Source: Pelagerythrobacter aerophilus (GTDB lineage: Bacteria > Pseudomonadota > Alphaproteobacteria > Sphingomonadales > Sphingomonadaceae). Taken from it: 64,000 nucleotides of DNA. Positions 28,118 to 36,590 of the stretch are shown here, in pieces (the first letter of the stretch is position 1; each line of letters opens with the position of its first letter). The position numbers and the translations under genes were made by a program. The DNA lies in the NCBI RefSeq assembly GCF_003581645.1, contig NZ_QXFK01000019.1, forward strand, positions 372,001-436,000, in the 5' to 3' direction. The notes under the pieces were generated by a model. That model had not been told where the DNA came from and made no database searches. It was given only the letters and a program-made list of their open reading frames with translations.

Positions 28118-29674
28118 TCAGCCGATCCAGTCGAGCAACGTGGCCGCCGCCACCGCGCCGCCGCCGATCAGCCCGGCGAGAAGGTAGCCCGGCCAGTCGC
28201 GCCGTTTCCGATTGCGGCGCTGCCACATCAGCTCGATCTTCGGCAACGGCGGCGGCTCCGGTGCGCCGCCGCGGGGCGGGAACTTCTCTTCCAGGCGCCG
28301 GATCAGCGCCGGGATGCGCAGCAGGGTCTCGGTATCCTCGCGCAGGCGACCGGCGAGCGCCGCCTCGGGGCCGAGCTCGTCACGGATCCAGCTTCGCACG
28401 TACGGCGCCGATACGTCCCACATGTTGATCTCTGGATCGAGCTGGGTCGCGATCCCCTCCACCATGACCATGGTCTTCTGCAGCAGTAGCAGGTGCGGCT
28501 GGGTCTGCATGTCAAAGTCGCGGGTGATCGCGAACAGACCGTCGAGCATCTGGCCGACCGACAACTCGCTCACCGGCTTGCCGCGCATCGGCTCGCCGAC
28601 CGCGCGCAGGGCGGTCGCGAACTCGTCCACCGAATGGTAGCTCGGGACGTACTGCGCCTCGAAATGGATCTCGGCCACGCGGCGGTAATTGCCGGTGGTG
28701 AGGCCGTAGAGGATTTCGGCCAGCCATTGCCGCGCCTGGCGGTCGATCCGGCCCATGATGCCGAAGTCGATCGCAACGATGGTTCCGTCGGCCTGCACGA
28801 ACAGGTTTCCCTGGTGCATGTCGGCGTGGAAGAACCCGGCGCTGATCGCCTGGCGCAGAAACGCGAGCACCAGCCGCCGCGCCAGCTCGGGCAGGTCGTG
28901 TCCGGCGGCGACGAGCGCCTCGCGGTCCGAAATCTTGATGCCGTCGATCCATTCGATCGTCATCACCCGGCCATTGGTCCGGTCCCAGTCGATCGAGGGG
29001 ATGCAGTACCGCTCGACCCCGCGCATGGCGTCCGCCAGTTCGCTGGCCGAGGCCGCCTCGCGCCGCAGGTCGAGCTCGCGATTGGTCCAGCGTTTGAAGT
29101 TGGCGATCGTCAGCCGTGGGCGCAGCCGCGCGGCCTCGCCGCCCAGTGCCTCGAGATGCGCCGCCGCCCATTCGTAGGTCGCGATGTCGCGCGCGAAGCG
29201 CTCGCGAATGCCCGGCCGCAGCACCTTGATCGCGACTTGCCGCCCGTCGGTCGTCACCGCGCGGTGCACCTGTGCGATCGAGGCCGCGCCGACGGGGACC
29301 GAATCTATTTCAGCGAACAGCGTATCGACCGGCTGGCCGAAGCTTGCCTCAATCGCCCGCTCGATCTCCGGATAGGCGACCGGCGGCAGGCTGTCCTGCA
29401 GCGACAGCAGGTTGCGCGCCGCGTCTTCGCCGACCAGGTCGGGCCGGGTCGCGAGCGACTGGCCGAGCTTGATCGCCGCCGGGCCGATCTCCTGGAACGC
29501 GCCGGCATAGTCGGGCTGCGCCGGCTGAAACGTGCCAAAGCGCGCGATCCGCGCGAGCCGCTTCACCGGACCCGGCGTGTTGGGGTCGCGTTCGATCCCG
29601 CGCAGCGCCCCGTGCCGCGCGAGCGTGCGGCCCCACTTGAGCAGGCGGAAGATGTGCGTAGCGGGCTGGGTCAT
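28118..29674 (-). CDS. ubiB: UbiB family ABC1-type atypical kinase (2-polyprenylphenol 6-hydroxylase accessory)
   Basis: A 518-residue member of the ADCK/UbiB family, required for ubiquinone synthesis by an ATPase activity that helps extract lipid intermediates. Family motifs: the KxGQ signature in AAIKLGQSLATRPDL, the A-rich nucleotide loop VGAASIAQVHRA, and AIDFGIMGRID in place of the kinase DFG. The C-terminus ends in a hydrophobic helix (YLLAGLIGGGAVAAATLL) as in UbiB. ATG 29674 follows GGGAGAG. Upstream on the same strand is ubiE, another ubiquinone gene, separated by a palindromic repeat. Confidence 0.94.
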   Translation of the reverse strand: MTQPATHIFRLLKWGRTLARHGALRGIERDPNTPGPVKRLARIARFGTFQPAQPDYAGAFQEIGPAAIKLGQSLATRPDLVGEDAARNLLSLQDSLPPVAYPEIERAIEASFGQPVDTLFAEIDSVPVGAASIAQVHRAVTTDGRQVAIKVLRPGIRERFARDIATYEWAAAHLEALGGEAARLRPRLTIANFKRWTNRELDLRREAASASELADAMRGVERYCIPSIDWDRTNGRVMTIEWIDGIKISDREALVAAGHDLPELARRLVLAFLRQAISAGFFHADMHQGNLFVQADGTIVAIDFGIMGRIDRQARQWLAEILYGLTTGNYRRVAEIHFEAQYVPSYHSVDEFATALRAVGEPMRGKPVSELSVGQMLDGLFAITRDFDMQTQPHLLLLQKTMVMVEGIATQLDPEINMWDVSAPYVRSWIRDELGPEAALAGRLREDTETLLRIPALIRRLEEKFPPRGGAPEPPPLPKIELMWQRRNRKRRDWPGYLLAGLIGGGAVAAATLLDWIG

Positions 29675-29684
29675 TCGCTCTCCC

Positions 29685-29763
29685 GTCCCGCTTGTGGGAG
29701 CCGCTGGGGATGGGCCTCGCGGCCCATGCCCACCCCTAACCCCTCCCGCAAGCGGGAGGGGGA
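29685..29763. repeat. Compound palindromic repeat between ubiE and ubiB
   Basis: Three dyads lie side by side: CCCGCTTGTGGGAG-type near 29690, TGGGCC-TCGC-GGCCCA at 29711-29726, and CCCCTCCCGC-AA-GCGGGAGGGG at 29740-29761. The outer and inner arms are themselves related, making a nested element. Such 'ctcccgcaagcgggagg' elements are frequent between alphaproteobacterial genes (recalled). Confidence 0.6.
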
Positions 29764-29777
29764 TTGCAAGGCGATGC

Positions 29778-30509
29778 TCACACCTTCCATCCCGAATGGA
29801 TCGCCACGAGCCCGCCCATGATCGGCTCGACGCGCGTGTTCGAGAAGCCCGCCTGGCGGATCATCCCCTCGAACTCGGGCATCGGCGGGAAGCGGCGGAT
29901 CGATTCGACGAGATAGCGATAGCTCGCCTCATCCCCCGCGATCGCCTTGCCGATCTGCGGCACGAGCTTGTGCGAATAGAGGTCGTAGATTTCCTTGAAG
30001 CCCGGCCATTCGGTGGTCGAGAACTCCAGGCAGAAGAAGCGCCCGCCGTGCTTGAGCACCCGGTGCGCCTCGGCCAGCGCCTTGTCGATCCGGGTCACGT
30101 TGCGGATGCCGAAGGCGATCGTATAGGCGTCGAACATGCGGCGCGGATAGCCGAGTTCCTCGGCGTTCTGGCACGACCAGGTAAGGCCGGTAATCCCCCG
30201 CTCGACCGCACGCTCGACCCCGACGTCGAGCATATCCTGGTTGATGTCCGCCACCGTCACTTCGGCCCCGCGCGCGGCCATGCGGAAGGCGATGTCTCCG
30301 GTACCCCCGGCCATGTCGAGGATCGCCTCGCCCGGCTGCGGCTTCACCCGGCGGACGAAGCGGTCCTTCCATAGCCGGTGGAGCCCGCCCGACATGGCGT
30401 CGTTCATCACGTCGTACTTCGCCGCGACATTGGAGAATACCGCGCCCACGCGCTCGGTCTTCTCTTCGGGAGCCACGTCCTCGTAGCCGAATGAAACCTT
30501 CTCGCTCAT
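29778..30509 (-). CDS. ubiE: Demethylmenaquinone/2-methoxy-6-polyprenyl-1,4-benzoquinol methyltransferase UbiE
   Basis: SAM-dependent C-methyltransferase in ubiquinone (and, where present, menaquinone) synthesis, 243 residues. SAM-binding motif I is LDMAGGTGDIAFRM; further signatures are YTIAFGIRNVTRIDKAL and RVLKHGGRFFCLEFS, then LYSHKLVPQIGKAIAGDEASYRYLVESI, all typical of UbiE. ATG 30509 fits the family start MSEKVSFGYEDV; reading further upstream would overlap mutM on the other strand. It heads the ubiE-ubiB pair and diverges from mutM. Confidence 0.96.
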   Translation of the reverse strand: MSEKVSFGYEDVAPEEKTERVGAVFSNVAAKYDVMNDAMSGGLHRLWKDRFVRRVKPQPGEAILDMAGGTGDIAFRMAARGAEVTVADINQDMLDVGVERAVERGITGLTWSCQNAEELGYPRRMFDAYTIAFGIRNVTRIDKALAEAHRVLKHGGRFFCLEFSTTEWPGFKEIYDLYSHKLVPQIGKAIAGDEASYRYLVESIRRFPPMPEFEGMIRQAGFSNTRVEPIMGGLVAIHSGWKV

Positions 30510-30564
30510 GCGCCGGGCCTTAGGAGGAATTGCCGCCCCGGCAAAGGGTGTTAGACGGCGAGGC

Positions 30565-31380
30565 ATGCCCGAGCTCCCAGAAGTCGAAACCACCGTACGC
30601 GGCCTCGCCCGCTTCCTTGAAGGGAAACGCCTGGTTCGTGCCCGTGTGAACCGGCCCGACATGCGCCGGCCCTTCCCGCCCGGCCTGGTGCAGATGCTGA
30701 CGGGCGCCCGCGTGACCGGGCTCGGGCGGCGGGCAAAGTTCGGGCTGATCCATACGGACCGCGGGCAGACGCTGGTGTTCCACCTCGGCATGAGCGGGCG
30801 CTGGCGGATCGATCCAGCGACGGACGACCGGCACGACCACCTCGTCATCGAGACCGAGGAGCACCGCTTCGCGCTATGCGACCCGCGGCGGTTCGGCTGG
30901 GTCGATCTCGTGCCGACCGAGAGCCTCGACGCGTGGCCCTCGTTTGCGGGCATGGGGCCCGAGCCGCTGGGCGACGATCTCACCGTCGCGCATCTCCACA
31001 CTGCGCTGAAAGGCCGCAAGCAGGCGATCAAACTCCTCCTGCTCGACCAGCGGATCGTCGCCGGGCTCGGCAACATCTACGTCTGCGAGGCCTTGTTCCG
31101 CGCGCGGATCGATCCGCGCAAGGCAGGCGGCAGCGTCTCGCGCGCGGCGCTCGCGCGGCTGGTTCCCGCGATCCGCGAAGTGCTGGAGCAATCGATCGCC
31201 GACGGCGGCTCAACCTTACGCGACTACGCGCGGCCCGACGGCGAGCTCGGCTATTTCGCGACACGCTTCGACGTGTACGGCCGGGAAGGTGAGCCCTGCC
31301 GGCGCGATGACGGTGGCACGATCCGCCGCGTCGCGCAGGGTGGGCGCAGCACCTGGTTCTGCCCGCGCTGCCAGCGGTGA
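30565..31380 (+). CDS. mutM: Formamidopyrimidine-DNA glycosylase, zinc finger altered
   Basis: Bifunctional base-excision glycosylase/AP-lyase removing 8-oxoguanine, 271 residues. The catalytic N-terminus is intact (MPELPEVET, with Pro2 and Glu3), as is the conserved Lys loop (MSGRWRID; GLGNIYVCEALF). In the C-terminal zinc finger, the usual CxxC...CxxC is C-R-R-D...C-P-R-C: the second ligand position is Asp (codon GAT). Start ATG 30565 is fixed because Pro2 must be N-terminal in the mature enzyme. It diverges from ubiE by 55 bases. The GFA gene follows. Confidence 0.95.
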   Translation: MPELPEVETTVRGLARFLEGKRLVRARVNRPDMRRPFPPGLVQMLTGARVTGLGRRAKFGLIHTDRGQTLVFHLGMSGRWRIDPATDDRHDHLVIETEEHRFALCDPRRFGWVDLVPTESLDAWPSFAGMGPEPLGDDLTVAHLHTALKGRKQAIKLLLLDQRIVAGLGNIYVCEALFRARIDPRKAGGSVSRAALARLVPAIREVLEQSIADGGSTLRDYARPDGELGYFATRFDVYGREGEPCRRDDGGTIRRVAQGGRSTWFCPRCQR

Positions 31381-31462
31381 GCGGCGGCGTCACAGCTCCA
31401 GATGGGGCCGGGTCGACCACCTCGTCCTTGCGGATCGCAAGGCAAAGGTTCAATCCCGCGTC

Positions 31463-31888
31463 ATGATCCGGGAAGCGCGATGCCACTGCGGAAAGATGAC
31501 GCTCCGTTGCAGCGGCGAACCTTCCAAGGTCTCTCTCTGTCACTGCTTCGATTGCCAGCGGCGGACCGGCTCGCTGTTCAGCGTGGCCGCCTTCTATCCG
31601 CGGGCGAGCGTGGAGCTCAGGACCGGTCAGGCGGCAGCCTTTCGCCGTCCGTCCGCCAGCGGCCAAGACGTGACGTTTCACTTCTGCCCGGAATGCGGCT
31701 CGAATCTCTGGTGGGAAGCCGATCGCCTTCCGGACCTCGTGGGCGTGGCGGCGGGGTCGTTCGCCGATCCCGATTTCCCGAGGCCGGAGCAGGCCGTCTG
31801 GACCGAAGAGAAGCATCACTGGCTGCCGCTTCCGGCCGACCTGCCTTCTCATGCACGGAATCCCGTCCGGCCTATCCCACCTGAATAG
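31463..31888 (+). CDS. GFA (CENP-V/glutathione-dependent formaldehyde-activating) family protein
   Basis: A 141-residue zinc-binding protein of the GFA family. The metal-binding cysteines are visible: CHCG and CHCFDCQRRTGS in the first half and FHFCPECGSNLWW in the second, as in the GFA fold. Most members have unknown substrates, so formaldehyde activation should not be assumed. ATG 31463 was chosen since the conserved part begins two residues later (REARCHCG); the upstream frame would overlap the mutM stop. No strong ribosome-binding site is seen. Confidence 0.88.
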   Translation: MIREARCHCGKMTLRCSGEPSKVSLCHCFDCQRRTGSLFSVAAFYPRASVELRTGQAAAFRRPSASGQDVTFHFCPECGSNLWWEADRLPDLVGVAAGSFADPDFPRPEQAVWTEEKHHWLPLPADLPSHARNPVRPIPPE

Positions 31889-31927
31889 CGGGCGGCACTC
31901 CCGCCGCCGCCTCACCGCTCGCCGTGC

Positions 31928-31956
31928 TTGACGATTCGGCCCCCCGCCGCTAAGGC
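31928..31956 (+). promoter_or_regulatory. Candidate sigma-70 promoter of rpsT
   Basis: TTGACG (31928-31933), a 17-base spacer and TAAGGC (31951-31956), 90 bases before rpsT. The preceding GTGC context is shared with the candidate rpmG promoter at 44888, where it reads GTGCTTGAC as well. Confidence 0.5.
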
Positions 31957-32045
31957 GCGCGCTTTCCGGCGGGCATGCCGCCGTTTTCTGCAGGTTTACG
32001 AACGAAATCCGGCCGTTCGCAAGACGGCCCGAGACAAGGACGAAC

Positions 32046-32306
32046 ATGGCCAATACGCCGCAAGCCAAGAAGCGCATCCGTCGCAACGCCAACCGCGCCG
32101 AGATCAACGGTGCGCGCATCAGCCGCATCCGCAGCTTCCTGAAGAAGGTCGAAACTGCGATCGCCGGCGGCGACAAGACGGCCGCTGCCGAAGCGCTCAA
32201 GACCGCGCAGCCCGAGCTCGCTCGCGGCGTCGCACGCGGTGTGCTTCACAAGAACACCGCAGCGCGCAAGATGTCGCGCCTCTCCAAGCGAGTCGCGGCG
32301 CTCTGA
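32046..32306 (+). CDS. rpsT: 30S ribosomal protein S20
   Basis: Primary 16S rRNA-binding ribosomal protein, 86 residues, usual length. The N-terminus [21 protein letters not shown] and the C-terminal half with [18 protein letters not shown] are diagnostic for S20. An AAGGA site precedes the ATG. A hairpin terminator lies after the stop, and dnaA follows on the same strand, the conserved alphaproteobacterial order (recalled). Confidence 0.97.
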   Translation: MANTPQAKKRIRRNANRAEINGARISRIRSFLKKVETAIAGGDKTAAAEALKTAQPELARGVARGVLHKNTAARKMSRLSKRVAAL

Positions 32307-32348
32307 TTCGCGGGCCCCTGATCGGGGCCACAGCAACATTGAAATGCC

Positions 32349-32386
32349 GAACGGGCCGGCGCGAGGAGCGCTGGCCCGTTTCGTTT
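32349..32386 (+). terminator. Rho-independent terminator after rpsT
   Basis: Stem AACGGGCC...GGCCCGTT with an inner GGCGC/GCGC extension (32350-32380) followed by TCGTTTTG. It separates rpsT from the dnaA leader. Confidence 0.8.
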
Positions 32387-32390
32387 TGCC

Positions 32391-32735
32391 ACCCTTCGTC
32401 CGACGCGATTTGAGAAAAGCGAGGAAGTTCCGCGATTCGCATCGCACGGTATGGGATTTCCTCATACAAACAACGACTTGAACGGGCGGCTGCGGGGTTG
32501 CGACGAGTCAATATCCTTTATTTCAGTTTTTTTGCAGGCAGGCCCCTTGCGACTCAAGCGAAGCGCTTCTTAAAAGGTTCACAGCACGAGGCGGGACGGC
32601 TGGTGCTCCTGAAAATTGGACGGTCGCGTTCGGTCTGGAATCCCCGATTCCGGGCAGGACGGAGCTGTGCGTGCCGTCTGTGGGGTTCATGAGGGTGTCC
32701 GGGGGCAGACCGGGCGCGATGGGAGCGGTTCGAAA
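32391..32735 (+). promoter_or_regulatory. Non-coding dnaA upstream region with GANTC cluster
   Basis: This stretch has no convincing gene. It holds an AT-rich block (about 32508-32533, ending in seven T) suited to a promoter and five GANTC sites: GATTC 32434, GAGTC 32505, GACTC 32551, GAATC 32638, GATTC 32646. Others lie at 32290 and 32305 upstream and 32787 just before the chosen start. GANTC is the CcrM target, and CcrM methylation state tunes dnaA transcription in Caulobacter. I saw no TTATCCACA-type DnaA boxes, so an adjoining origin is not supported. Confidence 0.5.
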
Positions 32736-32792
32736 ATGAAAAGCAGGAACGGCGAAGCACGCGCGGCACTGGGCAAAGGGCAAGAGGAATCG

Positions 32793-34202
32793 ATGGAAGA
32801 TCTGGAAGCGGTAAACCTGGCTGCGGATTGGGCGGACATCAGCCAGGGCCTGCGAAAGGATCTGGGGCATCAGCTCCACAGCCAGTGGATCAAACCGATC
32901 CAGCTCGGTGGGTTCTGCAAGGAAACCGGCACGCTGGAGCTCTATCTGCCGACCGAGTTCTCGGCGAACTGGGTGCAGGACCGCTTCGTCGACCGGCTCT
33001 CGCTCGCCTGGAAGATCGCACGCAGCGAAGTGCGCAACGTGCGCGTCTCGGTCCATCCGGGCCGCCGCAAGCTGCCCGAACTGAGCCTGGCCGGCGACGG
33101 ACGCCGTCCGGCCAACGATGCCGATTCCTCGATGATCGCGGTCGCCGCCGGCACGATCGGCGAACAGGGCTTCACCTCCTCGGTGGGTCTCGATCCCTCG
33201 CTGACCTTCGCGGCTTTCGTCACCGGCGAATCGAACGTACTCGCCTGCAACGCGGCGCAGCGCATGGCCGCGACCGAGACGCCGCAGTTCTCGCCGCTCT
33301 ACCTCAAGGCCGCGACCGGGCAGGGCAAGACGCACCTGCTGCACGCGATCGGCCACGCCTATCTCGCGAGCCACCCGCGCGCGCGGATCTTCTACTGCAG
33401 TGCCGAGCGTTTCATGGTCGAATTCGTCCAGGCGCTGAAGCAGAACCAGATGATCGAGTTCAAGGCGCGCCTGCGCAGCTTCGACCTGCTGCTGGTCGAC
33501 GACATCCAGTTCATCATCGGCAAGGCCAGCGCGCAGGAGGAATTGCTCTACACGATCGACGCACTGCTGGCCGAAGGCAAACGACTGGTCTTCGCCGCCG
33601 ACCGCGCCCCGCAGGCGCTCGACGGAGTGGAACCGCGGCTGCTCAGCCGCCTGTCGATGGGCCTCGTCGCCGACATCGCCGCGGCCGACATCGAGCTGCG
33701 CCGCTCAATCCTCGAATCGAAGCTGACCCGGTTCGCGCCGCTTTCCGTGCCCGAGGACGTGATCGACTTCCTCGCCCGCACGATCACGCGCAACGTGCGC
33801 GAGCTCGTCGGCGGGCTGAACAAGCTGATCGCCTATGCCCAGCTCACGGGCCAGGAAGTCTCGCTCCAGCTCGCCGAAGAGCAGCTGACCGATATCCTCT
33901 CGGCCAACCGCCGCCGGATCACGATCGACGAAATCCAGCGCACGGTGTGCCAGTTCTACCGCATCGATCGCGCGGAAATGTCGAGCAAGCGCCGCGCGCG
34001 AGCCGTCGTCCGCCCGCGGCAGGTCGCGATGTATCTCTCCAAGGTGCTGACCCCGCGCTCCTACCCCGAGATCGGGCGCAAGTTCGGTGGGCGCGACCAT
34101 TCGACCGTGATCCACGCGGTGCGCCTGATCGAGGACCTGCGCCAGCGCGACGCCGACATGGACGGCGACGTGCGCAGCCTGCTGCGGCAGCTCGAGAGCT
34201 GA
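32793..34202 (+). CDS. dnaA: Chromosomal replication initiator DnaA
   Basis: AAA+ ATPase that opens the origin. Of 469 residues, the N-terminal domain I (QGLRKDLGHQLHSQWIKPIQLG) is followed by the ATPase domain with P-loop AATGQGKTHLLHAIGHAY, Walker B LLLVDDIQFIIG, sensor AADRAP and GVEPRLLSRLSMGLVADI. C-terminal domain IV has the DnaA signature GGRDHSTVIHAVRLIE. The first Gly of the P-loop consensus is Ala here. ATG 32793 is preferred for AAGAGG five bases before it; ATG 32736 is an alternative giving 488 residues. Confidence 0.95.
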   Translation: MEDLEAVNLAADWADISQGLRKDLGHQLHSQWIKPIQLGGFCKETGTLELYLPTEFSANWVQDRFVDRLSLAWKIARSEVRNVRVSVHPGRRKLPELSLAGDGRRPANDADSSMIAVAAGTIGEQGFTSSVGLDPSLTFAAFVTGESNVLACNAAQRMAATETPQFSPLYLKAATGQGKTHLLHAIGHAYLASHPRARIFYCSAERFMVEFVQALKQNQMIEFKARLRSFDLLLVDDIQFIIGKASAQEELLYTIDALLAEGKRLVFAADRAPQALDGVEPRLLSRLSMGLVADIAAADIELRRSILESKLTRFAPLSVPEDVIDFLARTITRNVRELVGGLNKLIAYAQLTGQEVSLQLAEEQLTDILSANRRRITIDEIQRTVCQFYRIDRAEMSSKRRARAVVRPRQVAMYLSKVLTPRSYPEIGRKFGGRDHSTVIHAVRLIEDLRQRDADMDGDVRSLLRQLES

Positions 34203-34218
34203 TTGCCTGATCCGAGCT

Positions 34219-34290
34219 CCCCCGCGCAGGCGGGGGCCTCGGCCCTCTTGGTCATCCGTGAGTTGAGGTCCCCGCCTCCGTGGGAACTCA
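34219..34290. repeat. Palindromic intergenic repeat between dnaA and the MoeB-like gene
   Basis: CCCCCGC-GCAG-GCGGGGG (34219-34236) forms a perfect hairpin, and GAGGTCCCCGCCTCCGTGGGAACTC (34265-34289 region) forms a second imperfect dyad. Both share the 'ccccgcc' core seen in other sphingomonad spacers (recalled). Could also end the dnaA transcript. Confidence 0.55.
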
Positions 34291-34333
34291 CAGGATATCG
34301 ACACTCCGCGCACAGCCTGCCAACAGCGTGTCC

Positions 34334-35113
34334 ATGGCCCTGCCCCCAGACCGCATCGACCGCTTCGCGCGCCATATCGTCCTGCCCGAGATTGGCGGCG
34401 CGGGGCAGGTGGCGCTTGCCGTAGCACATGTCGCGCTGGTCGGGCTGGGCGGAATCGGCAGCCCGGCGCTGCAATACCTCGCCGGCGCCGGCGTGGGGCG
34501 ATTCACGCTGATCGACGACGGACGGGTCGAGCTCTCCAACCTCCAGCGTCAGACGATCTATTCCGAACGGGACGTGGGGCACGGCAAGGCAGTGTCGGCG
34601 CGGCGCTGGCTGGCGAACTTCGACGGCGAGATCGCGGTCGAGCTGGTCGACCGGCGCCTGACTCGCGACAATGCCGGGGACGCGATCGCGGGCGCGGACC
34701 TGGTGCTCGACGGGACCGACAACTTCGCGACCCGCCTCGCGGTGTCGGACGCCTGCGTTGCGTCCGGCATCCCGCTCCTCTCGGCCGCCGTCGGTCGCTT
34801 TCAGGGCCAGGTCGGCGCCTTTGCGGGGCACTTGCCGGACGAGGCCTGCTACCGCTGCTTCGTCGGCGACGCCTTCGATGCCGACGATTGCGATACCTGC
34901 GCCGAGGACGGCATGCTCGGCGCCATGTCGGGCTGGACCGGCACCTTCGCCGCGATGCACGCGATCCGCGTCCTCCTCTCCGGCAAGGCGGCGTTCGGCG
35001 ACCCCCAATGGGGCCGTGTCCACCTGCTCGACGGCCTCAAGGCCGAAATGCGCAGCTTCCACATCGCGAAGGACCCCGCCTGCCGCGCGTGTGGGTCGAA
35101 CGTAACCGGTTGA
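34334..35113 (+). CDS. HesA/MoeB/ThiF family E1-like protein
   Basis: A 259-residue protein adenylating a ubiquitin-like sulphur carrier C-terminus (MoaD or ThiS). The Rossmann ATP motif is VGLGGIGSPALQYLAGAGVG, followed by LIDDGRVELSNLQRQ and GTDNFATR, the conserved catalytic/Mg site. Zinc-binding pairs are CYRC in mid-protein and CRAC near the C-terminus; SCAEAGVLG of MoeB is represented by TCAEDGMLGAMSGW. It lacks a rhodanese domain. ATG 34334 was chosen because the family N-terminus (DRIDRFARHIVLPEIGG) starts nearby. Partner carriers are not in the window. Confidence 0.9.
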   Translation: MALPPDRIDRFARHIVLPEIGGAGQVALAVAHVALVGLGGIGSPALQYLAGAGVGRFTLIDDGRVELSNLQRQTIYSERDVGHGKAVSARRWLANFDGEIAVELVDRRLTRDNAGDAIAGADLVLDGTDNFATRLAVSDACVASGIPLLSAAVGRFQGQVGAFAGHLPDEACYRCFVGDAFDADDCDTCAEDGMLGAMSGWTGTFAAMHAIRVLLSGKAAFGDPQWGRVHLLDGLKAEMRSFHIAKDPACRACGSNVTG

Positions 35114-35115
35114 TC

Positions 35116-35817
35116 CTACCGCTCTAGTATCTCGTTCACCCAAGCCGGTACCAGCGCGCTTGCGGGGCCGAGCCGCGATTCGTGGAACCAGGCAGAGCCT
35201 TGGCTTCGGTCGAGATTGAGCTCTAGCGTCCGTACGCCGAGGTCGCGGGCGTCGCGCACGAGGCCGGCGGCGGGATAGACCGCGCCCGAGGTGCCGATCG
35301 AGACAAACAGATCGGCCTGCCGCAGCGCGGCGTAGATGCGCTCCATCTCGTAGGGCATCTCACCGAACCAGACGACGTCGGGTCGCAGCGCTCGCTCGCC
35401 GCAGCCGGGGCAGGGCGGGCGGTCGATCAGCGGCGCCGTCCAGCGCGAACGCACATCGCAGGCCGTGCACCAGGCGTTGAGATGCGTGCCGTGCATGTGC
35501 AGCACCCGCCGAGCGCCCCCGCGTTCGTGCAGATCGTCGACGTTCTGCGTGACGATCAGAAATTCGCCGAGCCATTCGCGGTCGAGCCGCCCAAGCGCCT
35601 CGTGCGCGGGGTTCGGCTGCTTTTCCTGAATCGCGGCACGACGCATATCGTAGAAGCGCAGCACGAGATCGGGGTCGCGCGCGAACGCCTCGGGCGTAGC
35701 GACATCCTCGACCCGGTGCTGTTCCCACAGCCCGCCGGCGTCACGGAAGGTGTCGATGCCGCTTTCGGCACTCACACCCGCGCCGGTGAGGATGACGATG
35801 TTGCGAATGTCTGCCAT
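35116..35817 (-). CDS. NAD-dependent protein deacylase (sirtuin, CobB type)
   Basis: Removes acyl groups from lysines using NAD+. The sirtuin core is complete: LTGAGVSAESGIDTFRDAGG (cofactor), TQNVDDLHERGG with catalytic His region RVLHMHGTH, two zinc pairs CTAC and CPGC, and RPDVVWFGEMP. That Tyr/Arg-bearing FYDMRRA segment resembles CobB desuccinylases, an inference. The start is either ATG 35817 (MADIRNIVI) or 35826 (MAAMAD...); both lack a good ribosome-binding site. It diverges from dapB with their upstream regions in contact. Confidence 0.92.
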   Translation of the reverse strand: MADIRNIVILTGAGVSAESGIDTFRDAGGLWEQHRVEDVATPEAFARDPDLVLRFYDMRRAAIQEKQPNPAHEALGRLDREWLGEFLIVTQNVDDLHERGGARRVLHMHGTHLNAWCTACDVRSRWTAPLIDRPPCPGCGERALRPDVVWFGEMPYEMERIYAALRQADLFVSIGTSGAVYPAAGLVRDARDLGVRTLELNLDRSQGSAWFHESRLGPASALVPAWVNEILER

Positions 35818-35852
35818 GGCCGCCATGAAGCATGGCCAATCGGGGAAGCGCA

Positions 35853-36590
35853 ATGGCACGCATCGGCATCATCGGCAGCGAGGGACGGATGGGACAGGCG
35901 CTTGCCCGCGCGGTTGCCGACGCGGGGCACGAGTACGCCGGCGGCGTCGACCGCGGGGGCGACCCGGCTGCGCTGGCCGACCGGAGCGACGTGCTGGTCG
36001 ACTTCTCGGCCCCGGTCGCACTCGAAGGGAATGTCCACGCGGCGATCGGCGCCGGCATTCCGATCGTTATCGGCACCACAGGGCTCGAGGAACGCCACCA
36101 CACCGCGATCGACAATGTCGCGCGCGCCATTGCCGTTCTGCAAACCGGCAACACCTCGCTGGGCGTGACCGTGCTCGCACAGCTCGTGCGCGAGGCCGCG
36201 GCGCGGCTCGGGCCTGACTGGGACATCGAGATCGTCGAGATGCACCACCGGCGCAAGGTCGACGCCCCGTCGGGCACCGCGCTGCTGCTAGGCGAAGCGG
36301 CGGCGCAGGGGCGCGGGATCGAGCTCGCTACCAACCGCGAGAGCGGGCGCGACGGCCACACCGGCGAGCGCCAACCCGGCGCTATCGGCTTTGCCGCCTT
36401 GCGCGGCGGCACGGTTGCGGGCGAGCACAGCGTGATCCTGGCCGGCGAGGAGGAGCGCCTCGTCCTCTCGCATGGCGCCGAGAACCGGATGATCTTCGCG
36501 CGCGGCGCAGTCAGGGCCGCCGAATGGCTGATCGGCCGCGCCCCGGGGCGCTACACGATGGACGACGTGCTCGACCCCGCCGCGCGATGA
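35853..36590 (+). CDS. dapB: 4-hydroxy-tetrahydrodipicolinate reductase
   Basis: NAD(P)H-dependent step of meso-diaminopimelate/lysine synthesis; cytoplasmic tetramer, 245 residues. N-terminal motif IGIIGSEGRMGQAL binds cofactor; the catalytic signature EMHHRRKVDAPSGTA lies at about residues 134-148. ATG 35853 follows GGGGAAG and matches the family start. The stop overlaps the nth ATG as ATGA. dapE, another lysine-pathway gene, lies 2 kb away on the other strand. Confidence 0.96.
   Translation: MARIGIIGSEGRMGQALARAVADAGHEYAGGVDRGGDPAALADRSDVLVDFSAPVALEGNVHAAIGAGIPIVIGTTGLEERHHTAIDNVARAIAVLQTGNTSLGVTVLAQLVREAAARLGPDWDIEIVEMHHRRKVDAPSGTALLLGEAAAQGRGIELATNRESGRDGHTGERQPGAIGFAALRGGTVAGEHSVILAGEEERLVLSHGAENRMIFARGAVRAAEWLIGRAPGRYTMDDVLDPAAR

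Noticed and set aside
32391-32735. Origin of replication next to dnaA
   Set aside because: No DnaA boxes of TTATCCACA type were found, and alphaproteobacterial origins usually lie elsewhere. Only the GANTC cluster is reported.
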